The notes beneath the pieces were generated by a model. That model was not told where the DNA came from and made no database searches. It saw only the letters and a program-made list of their open reading frames with translations. Made by a program: the position numbers and the translations under genes. From positions 779,971,138 to 780,035,137 of the forward strand of contig NC_090438.1 in the NCBI RefSeq assembly GCF_031143425.1: a stretch of 64,000 nt of DNA. Reading direction: 5' to 3'. This DNA is from Pleurodeles waltl (lineage: Eukaryota; Chordata; Amphibia; Caudata; Salamandridae). Below, piece by piece: positions 12,141 through 24,670 of this stretch (its first letter is position 1; the number at the start of each line of letters is the position of its first letter).

Positions 12141-12446
12141 TTGCATTGACATCCTATTTACTTCTTATATATCTAGAGTTGTGCATACACAATCTTTCAC
12201 TCCTTACTTAATTCTTCTGTGGGGAAACAATCTAACGAAGGAGTCGATGCTCATGTGCACTATCGCTGAGAGGAGGAGTCACTTGATCATGTGACTGGAA
12301 AAAAGACCTCTTTGAAGAAAAACAACTTGTAACACTCCAAGCCCAACACTCGATAGCGGACTATGAACAGCATGTGAATCTGCAGCACTACTGCCACGAA
12401 CAGATGTGTACACTAGGTAAGTGACATTTTCCATATATATGCATTT

Positions 12447-14853
12447 CATTAACTTGCATCTGTATAGTTCTTTATACTCCAAGCAACAAATGTCACTTGA
12501 TTTTCTGCACCAATCTGATAAAAAGAAGTCACTATGAGCACCACCTTGCCCTCTGGCATGGATGATGCTTGATTTTATTTTTTTTATTTACTGTCCCAAC
12601 TAAGCAGTCGGTTTTGAGGCTGGTAAACCTTAAATATAGGCAGAGAGAAGATACAGTAACATTATTTCATGGTGTGTGCTGTCTCATTGTATTTTTTTAA
12701 TTGGTTTGATGAAGGATGCTTACCTAAAACAATGTATTGCTTCAAACATGGCTGTTTCAGGCCAAAAAAACGCATCCTGTATCACGTTTTGCTTGACGTT
12801 GCAGTTGAAATGGGAGCAGAGCAGTAGACCTCTAATGTTTGTACTCTTAAAGTGAGCAGTCAAAAATGTATCAACAGATCCTAATTCCTTCTATGTTTTT
12901 ATGCCCTTTTAATATTTTGTATATGTTGAGAGAACAATTGATGTGGTGGCCTAAGCTGGTTTAAATGTTCCTTAAGACTGTTTTCCAGCATGTGATTGAT
13001 CTGTAGAAGGAGAGATTTACAAATATAATTGCTTTCTCTTGAACCCCATAAACAGTATGCTGTAAAGCACTTTCATTCATCTACTCATTGCGAAATTGGT
13101 GACTTATTGCTTGACTCAATCTGAGGCGGCAATAATTATTCTGGGTGTCTTCTATACGGTCATCTGTAATTATGTTCTATTTGTCATGTTCTTTGCCACA
13201 CAGCTGTTTTATTTTGTTGACTCATTGAAATCTGTGAATTTGAGGAGGCTGTTGGAAATGTCCATTTGTCATCATCGGATTTCAAATTGACTTGAACAAT
13301 TTTTTCCTGGCTTCTTCCATTATCCTGGGAAATAGCATTGTCATTAAGAGATGACCACTGGGGTTGGAGGATTTACTACCCCTAAAGGCTTACTAATGCC
13401 CTTCTGGACTTCATATTAAACACTTAGTTTTAATATTCATTGCCAGCGTTGTCAATTAATGCTTCGTCTGAAGACTCATACATGCATCTTAAAGTACTGA
13501 CTTCCCCCTCAACAATAGAAAACAAGCAGTGTGTCTATACAACCACACTCGAACCCCAAAATATGTTTCCTGTACTTTCTCATGGGAACACACAGCACTT
13601 AAAATGATCTCCCATGCTTCATCCACTACATTCTCAAGGTACAAGTCCGGAAGCCACCCCATCACTTAACAGTGAAGCAGAATTCAAGAAAGATGCTTAT
13701 ATACTGGTTAGAGCCCCTCTTTTAGAAACCTCAGCATAGGGTTGGCAGTGTCAGTCATAACCAATATCATTCATCACTATGCAGACTTAGATGTAGGGCC
13801 TCCCAGTGCCAACCTCTATTCATAGCTGCCAAAAAATTGAAGACTGGAATTGTATGTCTTGAAGAGTACAGTTATTCTAGTTGGGTGGAAAAACCTTTAA
13901 TAGCTTACATTGTGAACATATTCCTTTCTTCTCATGCCAATCTGTTCCACCGAATTAGGCTGAAAACACTTGAGCTTGGTGGGGAACTTTAATTTGTATA
14001 CTTACCACCATCACCCTCCTGTGGTAATGCATTCCTTTTCCAGCACTGCTGAAGAGGAACACCATAAACAAAGGCTTTTTATGAATTGGCAACCTTTACT
14101 ACTCCTGGAGTCTGTACATGCATAGCATGCCCTCTACCACCACTTAAACTCTACCCCCACTACAAATCTTGACAATCCCTCCCACTAGAACACCTACTTG
14201 AAAAATGCAACCACTTATCCACTGATGGTTTGGCTACAACCGAGCTCTTGCATGACATTGTGCCCTTAGCCAATAGTTCAACAAATTCAGCCGGTCACAC
14301 ACTGCGTCTGTTTTCGCAAGTTGGGTCCCACAATCGCAAATATTGTGGTTTGAAAATACACTGGCAAGCATTCAGCTCTTGGGTATACCACAGCCCAAAC
14401 GTGAACCTTCCCTCAGTTCAACAAACCATTGGTCTCCCAAGCCCTTAAATATTCTATATCGCAAACTTGGGTCAGTTACCTCTGTGTGTCATACTTATTC
14501 TTACTCTAGAGCAGTTTATATACTTGCCATGTTGATTTTGACATGTCAGTGAGGTCTGGCAAGGTAATAATTTCTAATATCGAGCACGTTGAACATTGTG
14601 CCCCTTGAAATGAATATCTGTATAATTTCAAAGGAAAGATGGCCTCAATCTTTTAACAGGAACCTGACTTTATTCGAAGTCAGTATCTTCTTAATGCACA
14701 CCATTAACACCAAAGGCAAACAAGAGCATACAGTTAGGCTGTGTTCAATCTGCCACAAATCTTACTACACCAGGCCAGATGAACTTCCAAATGAAAGTAC
14801 AGACACTTTTGAAATATCACCCTTCAGTTTGAAACAAAGTAATGCATAACCCG
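12447..14853. other. NUP153 intron, no recognised gene
   Basis: Mostly AT-rich sequence between the DIRS-like element and the minus-strand solo LTR. Open frames such as 13096-13290, 14230-14448 and 14589-14849 (+) show no domain or splice context. I see no inverted ends or target duplications here. Confidence 0.5.
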
Positions 14854-17540
14854 TGTAGGAAGTTGGCTCTGTATGTGCTATTTCAAAGTAAGGAATAGCA
14901 TGCACAGAGTCCAAGGGTTCCCCTTAGAGGTAAGATAGTGGCAAAAAGAGATAATACTAATGCTCTATTTTGTGGTAGTGTGGTCGAGCAGTAGGCTTAT
15001 CCAAGGAGTAGTGTTAAGCATTTGTTGTACATACACATAGACAATAAATGAGGTACACACACTCAGAGACAAATCCAGCCAATAGGTTTTTATATAGAAA
15101 AATATCTTTTCTTAGTTTATTTTAAGAACCACAGGTTCAAATTCTACATGTAACATCTCATTCGAAAGGTATTGCAGGTAAGTACTTTAGGAACTTCAAA
15201 TCATCAAAATTGCATGTATACTTTTCAAGTTATTCACAAATAGCTGTTTTAAAAGTGGACACTTAGTGCAATTTTCACAGTTCCTAGGGGAGGTAAGTAT
15301 TTGTTAGGTTAACCAGGTAAGTAAGACACTTACAGGGCTTAGTTCTTGGTCCAAGGTAGCCCACCGTTGGGGGTTCAGAGCAACCCCAAAGTCACCACAC
15401 CAGCAGCTCAGGGCCGGTCAGGTGCAGAGTTCAAAGTGGTGCCCAAAACACATAGGCTAGAATGGAGAGAAGGGGGTGCCCCGGTTCCGGTCTGCTTGCA
15501 GGTAAGTACCCGCGTCTTCGGAGGGCAGACCAGGGGGGTTTTGTAGGGCACCGGGGGGGACACAAGCCCACACAGAAATTTCACCCTCAGCAGCGCGGGG
15601 GCGGCCGGGTGCAGTGTAGAAACAAGCGTCGGGTTTGTAATGGAAGTCAATGGGAGATCTAGGGATCTCTTCAGCGCTGCAGGCAGGCAAGGGGGGGGTT
15701 CCTCGGGGAAACCTCCACTTGGGCAAGGGAGAGGGACTCCTGGGGGTCACTTCTCCAGTGAAAGTCCGGTCCTTCAGGTCCTGGGGGCTGCGGGTGCAGG
15801 GTCTCTCCCAGGCGTCGGGACTTAGGATTCAAAGAGTCGCGGTCAGGGGAAGCCTCGGGATTCCCTCTGCAGGCGGCGCTGTGGGGGCTCAGGGGGGACA
15901 GGTTTTTGTACTCACAGTCTTAGAGTAGTCCTGGGGTCCCTCCTGAGGTGTTGGATCGCCACCAGCCGAGTCGGGGTCGCCGGGTGCAGTGTTGCAAGTC
16001 TCACGCTTCTTGCGGGGAGCTTGCAGGGTTCTTTAAAGCTGCTGGAAACAAAGTTGCAGCTTTTCTTGGAGCAGGTCCGCTGTCCTCGGGAGTTTCTTGT
16101 CTTTTCGAAGTAGGGGCAGTCCTCGGAGGATGTCGAGGTCGCTGGTCCCTTTGGAAGGCGTCGCTGGAGCAGGATCTTTGGAAGGCAGGAGACAGGCCGG
16201 TGAGTTTCTGGAGCCAAGGCAGTTGTCGTCTTCTGGTCTTCCTCTGCAGGGGTTTTCAGCTAGGCAGTCCTTCTTCTTGTAGTTGCAGGAATCTAATTTT
16301 CTAGGGTTCAGGGTAGCCCTTAAATACTAAATTTAAGGGCGTGTTTAGGTCTGGGGGGTTAGTAGCCAATGGCTACTAGCCCTGAGGGTGGGTACACCCT
16401 CTTTGTGCCTCCTCCCAAGGGGAGGGGGTCACAATCCTAACCCTATTGGGGGAATCCTCCATCTGCAAGATGGAGGATTTCTAAAAGTTAGAGTCACTTC
16501 AGCTCAGGACACCTTAGGGGCTGTCCTGACTGGCCAGTGACTCCTCCTTGTTGCTTTCTTTGTTCCCTCCAGCCTTGCCGCCAAAAGTGGGGGCCGTGGC
16601 CGGAGGGGGCGGGCAACTCCACTAAGCTGGAGTGCCCTGCTGGGCTGTGACAAAGGGGTGAGCCTTTGAGGCTCACCGCCAGGTGTCACAGCTCCTGCCT
16701 GGGGGAGGTGTTAGCATCTCCACCCAGTGCAGGCTTTGTTACTGGCCTCAGAGTGACAAAGGCACTCTCCCCATGGGGCCAGCAACATGTCTCTGGTGTG
16801 GCAGGCTGCTGGAACTAGTCAGCCTACACAGACAGTCGGTTAAGTTTCAGGGGGCACCTCTAAGGTGCCCTCTGTGGTGTATTTTACAATAAAGTGTACA
16901 CTGGCATCAGTGTGCATTTATTGTGCTGAGAAGTTTGATACCAAACTTCCCAGTTTTCAGTGTAGCCATTATGGTGCTGTGGAGTTCGTGTTTGACAGAC
17001 TCCCAGACCATATACTCTTATGGCTACCCTGCACTTACAATGTCTAAGGTTTTGTTTAGACACTGTAGGGGTACCATGCTCATGCACTGGTACCCTCACC
17101 TATGGTATAGTGCACCCTGCCTTAGGGCTGTAAGGCCTGCTAGAGGGGTGTCTTACCTATACTGCATAGGCAGTGAGAGGCTGGCATGGCACCCTGAGGG
17201 GAGTGCCATGTCGACTTACTCGTTTTGTCCTCACTAGCACACACAAGCTGGCAAGCAGTGTGTCTGTGCTGAGTGAGAGGTCTCCAGGGTGTCATAAGAC
17301 ATGCTGCAGCCCTTAGAGACCTTCCTTGGCATCAGGGCCCTTGGTACTAGAAGTACCAGTTACAAGGGACTTATCTGGATGCCAGGGTCTGCCAATTGTG
17401 GATACAAAAGTACAGGTTAGGGAAAGAACACTGGTGCTGGGGCCTGGTTAGCAGGCCTCAGCACACTTTCAATTGTAAACATAGCATCAGCAAAGGCAAA
17501 AAGTCAGGGGGCAACCATGCCAAGGAGGCATTTCCTTACA
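14854..17540 (-). mobile_element. Solo LTR, Gmr1-like family (2687 bp)
   Basis: Minus-strand copy bounded by TGTAGGAAGTTGG at 14854 and GGCATTTCCTTACA at 17540. The exact 5-bp target duplication ACCCG lies at 14849-14853 and 17541-17545. The palindrome cluster is present near 16320-16480. The copy is full length and differs from the others by scattered substitutions. Confidence 0.93.
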
Positions 17541-19888
17541 ACCCGCAACTAGCATAACACTGATTGCTGTGGGGAGAAAAAACTTTCAAGAAATACCATA
17601 CATGTATTGGCAATTGTGTGGATTCACCTCAACTGCCCCTTTCTCACCTTCTCTGAAGGGTACCAGTCTTTGGAGCCTTTGCCTTCTCGGGTTTCAACTG
17701 GCCATAGTATGGCTCAGATACAGCTGTCAAAGAACATTTGCCAAGCCCATCCTAACCTGGGACTGGCCGCCTTCTAGTTATTATATGTTGCGACCACTGT
17801 CCTCTAACGTGTTGTACATAAATAAAATGAAATGTTCCAAATCAGATTGTTGTAATTTTGCCACATATCTACCTACCCATGTTGGATATGTATTTGTAAA
17901 TGTGGCATCTCTTATTATACTGAGCCCATTTCATGGACATTGTGAAAAGCCTTGAATTGTCTAATAACTGGAATGTATACCCTTTTTTCAGTCATCCACC
18001 TGCCTCCGCTGACGTTTCCTCTTCAATTTGTCTTTCCACTATTAGCCACCTTCCTCCCTTGCTTTCTTCAAATCGCTTTTGACTGCATTCTGCCTTTAAG
18101 ATACTGATACCTTCCAGGCTTGAGTTTGCAGTCTCTGAAAATGCTACGGCAGAGAGCCATGTGTAGCCTGCCATCATTTCAGTTGAAACAAAGTTTACAT
18201 TTCCCATGTGCCCACTTTAACCCTGCTTTTTCAAACTTTCAGTAATTCAAAGCCGACATTGATTTCAGACATTCTCTATATCAGTTAAAAACACTCCCAC
18301 CTTAAAAAATGAATGAAAACTGAAAAGTTGTGTTTAGTAAATCTCGGATCCGCATCCTCTGACGTACAATCGGTTTGCCTTTGGCTGCAGGTCTTTCTAA
18401 ATGACATTCTCGTTTGCAGATTTCACTATACTTATTGACAGGAGAATGGACTAGGATTAACAGTCATGCTTCTTTCTACCTGATGTTTGTGGGGATAGCT
18501 TTTAATAAGGTTCTCCTATTTCACTGCCCCAACACCAGTCATCCTTACTCAGCCATAAATTTCACTTCATCCTTTGTGGCGAAAATTAAACTTGTGCAAA
18601 TTCCCATGACAATTTGGGGCACCCAATCCCTTCCGGTGAAATAAATATACTTGTTGGCAGACATTTTCGGCCCCCACATTTTCACATTTTAAATGTATAC
18701 AGGTGACTTGCAAACTGATCTGGTGGTCATCCTAACAAAAGAAGTATCTTGAATTGCTTTACTTATAGTCCACAGCAAATACACATTATTTTGCTGTCCT
18801 GTAAAGTCTCTAAAATGGATATTGTTGCCTTGGGAAATAGACCCCCCCAACCCCCATTTGTCTTGGGAAATTAGGCTAACGCTACTTATTTAAATTGGTC
18901 CAAGTGCTGCTTCTCTTACTGCTAAACCACGAAGGAGAATCCTGGCCCTCACATGACAGCTTTATTGCTGTGTATTTAGGCCGTTCAAAGAAATTGTAAC
19001 TGAGAAATAACGAAATATCTGACGTAGCTATAGACCATAAAATATATTGTGTGAAACTGACAGTAAAGGTCCTTCACAGGCTTTCATTGGAACTAACAAG
19101 TACATTCAAACTCTGCCTGGTTCACACCACATTAGGAAGGGCACCTTGCAAGCGCTTTCCAAAATGTTGCCTGATTCACAAGTTTGGACTCATTACTGCA
19201 TTTCATTAATTAGGTGCAGCTGCTTACACCTCAAAAGTAGACTCCTGATTAAAATGCCTGAAACCTGGCCATTGTTAAGCTATAGTTAAAATATCAAAGC
19301 ATTGACTCAAAATGTAGCCTTTAATACATTCATCCAATCACAAGAGTCTCTAAACTGCTAGTGGCATACCATTAAATGCTCTTGTTTCAGGTCTTGCTGT
19401 TGCGCCAGTGAGCCTACATGGGGCACCCTGAAACGGCCTCATGCGGCATGTGGTGCCCCAGTAAAATACCTGAAATAAATCTTGTCTCTTACCTATTTGT
19501 CTTGCCATCTTCTGCAAGCTGTTAATAGCCACAAAGCGCTCTTCATGCAGTAGCTTCCCCTGCAGTGACTCCTTTGCTTTATTTATCTTGAAGCGTCTAT
19601 CTTGAATCTTTAACACAAGACTGAACTGTTGACTTCTACTGGAAGCTGTGAACTTTCTGTGTACTTTTTTAGGCTCCAATTACATGACCTGTTGTACCCT
19701 TTTCAGCGTTAGTGGAATTAGTTGAACCTGATTTCGCTAGTTCAGACTGCTGCTTGTTTTCCTGCTAGAGTTGCATTTAGTTGTACTTTAGAAACTTTGT
19801 ATTCAAGCTGTTAGATGGTCTAGTAGGTTTCACACCTGGTCGTGTATTGTAGGCTTTCATTTTCCTTCGTTTTCCTTTTTTGTTACAG
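17541..19888. other. NUP153 intron up to the second visible exon
   Basis: No transposon is recognised. It contains a candidate minus-strand exon (19493-19607, listed separately). It ends in a pyrimidine-rich tract and TGTTACAG at 19881-19888, the acceptor for the exon at 19889. Confidence 0.5.
19493..19607 (-). pseudogene. Candidate minus-strand exon or gene remnant, unidentified
   Basis: The minus-strand frame across 19350-19679 includes a lysine/glutamate-rich, helix-like stretch (KIQDRRFKINKAKESL, then HEERFVAINSLQKMARQI) that looks protein-like. It ends at a near-perfect donor, ATAG|GTAAGAG, at 19493/19492. After the donor the frame reads into low-quality sequence. A weak acceptor (TTAAAG) would start the exon near 19607; another AG occurs about 20 bp upstream. 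I cannot name the protein. It may be an exon of a gene nested in the intron, a decayed copy, or chance. Confidence 0.25.
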
Positions 19889-20260
19889 ATCAAGGAGCAG
19901 CGAACCCATCTTTTAGTTTCCTACCTGGTACTTCCTCCAGCACAGCTGTTTCAAGCACACTAGCCACATCCAATAGTGCTTTTGGCAGCAGCGTCTCTGC
20001 TTCAAACCCACCGGCCGCCTCTTTTGTGTTTGGGCAAGCTAGCAGTACCTCGGGCAGCTCTGCCTTTGGCAGCGCTAATGAAGTAAAAACACCCCAATCT
20101 TTTATGTTTTCTACTCAAGAGAGCAAGCCAGCCACCACATCCTCCAGCACAGGCACGACTGCTGCTGCGACTCCTTTCGTCTTTGGCCCTGTAGCCAGCA
20201 GCAATAATACATCTACTCCAAACTTCGGCTTTGGGGCTGCAAATACATCAAGTTCCACAG
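19889..20260 (+). CDS. NUP153: NUP153 exon, FG-repeat region (second visible exon)
   Basis: A 372-nt internal exon in the frame whose full codons begin at 19891. The first codon is split, so the last G of the preceding exon plus AT gives Asp, followed by QGAANPSFSF. It encodes a Ser/Thr/Ala-rich, highly disordered segment with FG motifs in the contexts SAFGSS, FVFGQ, SAFGS, PFVFGP and FGFGAA, in the order of vertebrate NUP153. The acceptor is TTACAG and the donor is ACAG|GTAGGT. Both junctions are phase 1, so skipping this exon would keep the frame. No disruption is seen. Confidence 0.95.
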
Positions 20261-21841
20261 GTAGGTGTGCAGGGTCAATTCCATTCAAGTAAAGTGTGTG
20301 AGGGGTTTTCTTAGTCCGCAAACAATGTTTTGTGATTATTTTTGTTAATGTATAATTCCATGTGCCAAGCTCAGTTTGCATTAGCCTTTACATACAGGTA
20401 TCTTTACACAGCCTGACACTAAAACAATATAGAATGCATTTCCCATATGCTGGGCATTGCATTGCACAGCCTTATTAGCATGCTGTGTGTGGGGTCGAAT
20501 GTTATATAAAAAGAGGTGAGTAGCTCACTTTCATAGAACGCTTTGGCATTTTTTACATATCCACATCTCCATGTGCTGTCAGTATTCTGACACGATTTAC
20601 AAGTGATAGGAAAAAAAATGGCTTTACAACTGATTAGATCAGACTTTAGGGCGTTTTACTTCAGCAAAAAAATTTACCTCTAAACATTTGCCTTCTTTTG
20701 GGTTGATTTGGTTAATGGTAAATGTTTTGCAGTAGACTATGCAGCTGCTTTCTCAAAGAAAATATATGGTAACCTCTAGTTAAACCTTCCTCTGTGACAG
20801 ATCTCCTTTGCCTAGCTTTCAAGCTGCCCTTGCCAAAAAAACAAAAAAGTGTTTGTTGTCACCTCCTTGTTTTCTCTTGTCACTTTGTATTCCAACTCTT
20901 AACTGTGTCTTTTTGTTTGACTCGAATATTGATAAGCTTGCATTAGAACCAAAACATCACCATTAAGGGAACCCTCACCCATCACCCTGCAGCATTCTGT
21001 GAGCACCAGTGACCTTGATATATATCCCCAGTTCATGAAACTGATTTGGGGGCTTGGTACTGCATTGGCAGTGCTGCAGTCCACATATTTATCAAAACCA
21101 TCTTACTGCTTTTATGGAAACCTTGCGTTTAACTAGACACATTAAGGCCACCCTCCTTAGCAGTAGTAGGATTACCAATAACCCTCTAAGTGCTGCAGTG
21201 TTGGTAGACTGCATGTCCTCTAGATAATAATGGAATTACTGAAACTCTACAAATGATCTTAACATTGACATGGACAATCAAATCTCATTTTTCACATATT
21301 TTTTTGGATCAGAAGTTAGATGATCGTTTCTTCTATTGTGGAAACTGGCTAAGGAATCCATATTCTCCAACCCCCCCCCACCCCCCCCCCACCCCCGGCC
21401 TGACCTCATCCTGTGATACTCAATGATGTACAGGCCTGAAAAACATATGCAGAAGGTTGGATGACCTTTAGTACATTAACCCTGACAGGCAGCTTGTAAA
21501 GCAAGGCTTGCTTAAAAGAGAAAGCTCATGCGACATGCATTGCTCCATTCGCCCAGCAACAGACAGACATCTCGATGTCCACATAGGTCTGAGGAAAGGT
21601 TATGAGGAAGCTGGATTGGTGACGCCTTGGAAAGTCCCAACCATCTGAGAAATGTGAAGGTCATGCTTCATCTTGTATCACGCTGCCACCATGAAATGTT
21701 ATTCTACTGTCTTTGGATAGATGCCTAGTAAATGTGTAATACCATGCATCTCCTGATCAACATCACACCATGTACTTGATAAAGAAATTATCTTTCAGTT
21801 CTGATTGGATGATGTATTTTCACCCTTTTGTGGTTTTCATG
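20261..21841. other. NUP153 intron
   Basis: Intronic sequence with an interrupted C-tract at about 21370-21396. The right part (about 21340-21841) may belong to a retrovirus-like LTR that continues at 24490 beyond the solo LTR insertion. No gene seen. Confidence 0.4.
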
Positions 21842-24489
21842 TGTAGGAAGTTGGCTCTGTATGCACTATTTCAAAGTAAGGAATAGTATGCACAGAGTCC
21901 AAGGGTTCCCCTTAGAGGTAAGATAGTGGCAAAAAGAGATAATACTAATGCTCTATTTTGTGGTAGTGTGGTCGAGCAGTAGGCTTATCAAAGGAGTAGT
22001 GTTAAGCATTTGTTGTACATACACACAGGCAATAAATGAGGAACACACACTCGGACAAATCCAGCCAATAGGTTTTGTTATAGAAAAATATATTTTCTTA
22101 GTTTATTTTAAGAACCACAGGTTCAAATTCTACATGTAATATCTCATTTGAAAGGTATTGCAGGTACGTACTTTAGGAACTTTGAATAATTACAGTAGCA
22201 TATATACTTTTCACATAAAACACATATAGCTATTTCAAAAGTGGACACTGCAATTTTCACAGTTCCTAGGGGAGGTAAAGTAATGTTAGTTCTTGCAGGT
22301 AAGTAAACCACCTACGGGGTTCAAATTGGGGTCCAAGGTAGCCCACCGTTAGGGGTTCAGAGCAACCCCAAAGTTACCACACCAGCAGATCAGGGCCAGT
22401 CAGGTGCAGAGCTCAAAGTGGTGCCCAAAACGCATGGGCTTCAATGGAGAGAAGGGGGTGCCCCGGTTCCAGTCTGCCAGCAGGTAAGTACCCGCGTCTT
22501 CGGAGGGCAGACCAGGGGGGTTTTGTAGGGCACCGGGGGGGGGCACAAGCTCACACAAAAAGTACACCCTCAGCGGCACTGGGGCGGCCGGGTGCAGTGA
22601 GCAAACACGCGTCTGGTTTCCAATGGATTTCAATGAGAGACCAAGGGGTCTCTTCAGCGGTGCAGGCAGGCAAGGGGGGGCTCCTCGGGGTAGCCACCAC
22701 CTGGGCAAGGGAGAGGGCCTCCTGGGGGGTCACTCCTGCACTGGAGTTTCGATCCTTCAGGTCCTGGGGGCTGCGGGTGCAGGGTCTTTTCCAGCCGTCG
22801 GGATTTTAGAGTCAGGCAGTCGCGGTCAGGGGGAGCCTCGGGATTCCCTCTGCAGGCGTCGCTGTGGGGGCTCAGGGGGGACAACTTTGGTTACTCACAG
22901 TCTTGTTTCTCCACCAGTTGAGTCGGGGTCGCCGGGTGCAGTGTTGCAAGTCTCACGCTTCTTGCGGGGATTGCAGGGGTCTTTAAATCTGCTCCTCTGG
23001 ATACAAAGTTGCAGTCTTTGTTGAACAGGGCCGCTGTTCTCGGGAGTTTCTTGGTCTCTTGGAAGCAGGGCAGTCATCTGAGGATTCAGAGGTCGCTGGT
23101 CCCAGGGAAAGCGTCGCTGGGGCAGGTTTCTTCTGAAGGAGGGAGACAGGCCGGTAGGGCTGGGGCCAAAGCAGTTGGTGTCTTCTTCTTCTCTGCAGGG
23201 TTTTTCAGCTCAGCAGTCCTCTTCTGTAAGTTGCAGGAATCTAAATTCCTAGGTTCAGGGGAGCCCTTAAATACTAAATTTAAGGGCGTGTTTAGGTCTG
23301 GGGGGTTAGTAGCCAATGGCTACTAGCCCTAAGGGTGGGTACACCCTCTTTGTGCCTCCTCCCAAGGGGAGGGGGGTCACATTCCTATCCCTATTGGGTG
23401 GATCCTCCATCTGCAAGATGGAGGATTCCTAAAAGTCAGAGTCACTTCAGCTCAGGTTGCCTTAGGGGCTGTCCTGACTGGCCAGTGACTCCTCCTTGTT
23501 TTTCTCATTAATTCCTTCGGCCTTGCCGCCAAAAGTGGGGCCGTGGCCGGAGGGGGCGGGCAACTCCACTAGCTGGAGTGCCCTGTGGTGCTGGAACAAA
23601 GGGGGTGAGCCTTTGAGGCTCACCACCAGGTGTTACAGCTCTTGCAAGGGGGAGGTGATAGCATCTCCACCCAGTGCAGGCTTTGTTACTAGCCACAGAG
23701 TGACAAAGGCACTCTCCCCATGTGGCCAGCAACATGTCTCGAGTGTGGCAGGCTGCTAAAACCAGTCAGCCTACACAGGTAGTTGGTTAAGGTTTCAGGG
23801 GGCACCTCTAAGGTGCCCTCTGGGGTGTATTTCACAATAAAATGTACACTGGCATCAGTGTGCATTTATTGTGCTGAGAAGTTTGATACCAAACTTCCCA
23901 GTTTTCAGTGTAGCCATTATGGTGCTGTGGAGTTCGTGTTTGACAGACTCCCAGACCATATACTCTTATGGCTACCCTGCACTTACAATGTCTAAGGTTT
24001 TGTTTAGACACTGTAGGGGCACAGTGCTCATGCACTGGTGCCCTCACCTATGGTATAGTGCACCCTTCCTTAGGGCTGTAAGGCCTGCTAGAGGGGTGAC
24101 TTATCTATACTGTATAGGCAGTGTGAGGTTGGCATGGCACCCTGAGGGGAGTGCCATGTCGACTTACTCGTTTTGTCCTCACCAGCACACACAAGCTGGC
24201 AAGCAGTGTGTCTGTGCTGAGTGAGGGGTCCCCAGGGTGGCATAAGCTATGGTGCAGCCCTTAGAGACCTTCCCTGGCATCAGGGCCCTTGGTACTAGGG
24301 GTACCAGTTACAAGGGACTTACCTGGATGCCAGGGTGTGCCAATTGTGTAAAGCAAAAGTACAGGTTAGGGAAAGAACACTGGTGCTGGGGCCTGGTTAG
24401 CAGGCCTCAGCACACTTTCAAATCAAAACATAGCATCAGCAAAGGCAAAAAGTCAGGGGGTAACCATGCCAAGGAGGCATTTCCTTACA
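21842..24489 (-). mobile_element. Solo LTR, Gmr1-like family (2648 bp)
   Basis: Minus-strand copy from TGTAGGAAGTTGG (21842) to TTCCTTACA (24489). Flanks are TCATG (21837-21841) and CCATG (24490-24494), a 5-bp target duplication with one mismatch. Its first 147 nt read identical to both LTR pieces of the full element (55860-56006 and 63401-63547), so it belongs to the same young subfamily. Confidence 0.92.
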
Positions 24490-24670
24490 CCATGCATAAA
24501 AGATTGTATTGGAGTTCCGCAATTCAGACGCCTTGGCCTTTCAAGCCACAGTCTCCGTACACGTATTATTAAATATTTCTGCTTGTACCTTAAGGCTGGC
24601 TGGTCTCTGGTTTGTTCCTGAGGGCAGATAGAAAAGGAGGCTTCAACATATGGTGCAGAATGCGGTGTTT
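24490..24670 (+). mobile_element. Possible end of a retrovirus-like LTR with primer-binding site
   Basis: In order: a TATA-like CATAAAAG (24495-24502), ATTAAA (24568-24573) as a possible polyadenylation signal, a segment ending CTTCAACA (24641-24648), a 2-nt gap, then TGGTGCAGAATGCGG from 24651. That arrangement is what an LTR promoter, R-U5 and a tRNA primer-binding site look like. The left part of such an LTR would lie before 21842, split by the solo LTR. No RT or other retroviral gene was found downstream, and I could not assign the tRNA. Structural inference only. Confidence 0.35.

Larger units (their letters stand above)
8860..12446 (+). mobile_element. DIRS-like retrotransposon, defective copy (DIRS-A)
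   Basis: DIRS elements are reverse-transcribed but integrate with a tyrosine recombinase and have inverted termini. Here the left end (about 8864-9002) is inverted at about 12268-12446. Shared blocks include GTGTTGGGCTCTGAGTGTTACAAG against its inverse near 12327-12352, and GAGTGACTCCTCCTC against GAGGAGGAGTCAC near 12271. A second complementary block at 12034-12083 pairs with 12370-12415, like the internal complementary region of DIRS. Between them are RT, RNase H, a DIRS-specific C-terminal region and a tyrosine recombinase. The RT begins almost directly after the left terminal region, so the gag region is missing. No target duplication is expected for this class. Boundaries are approximate. 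Confidence 0.9.
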
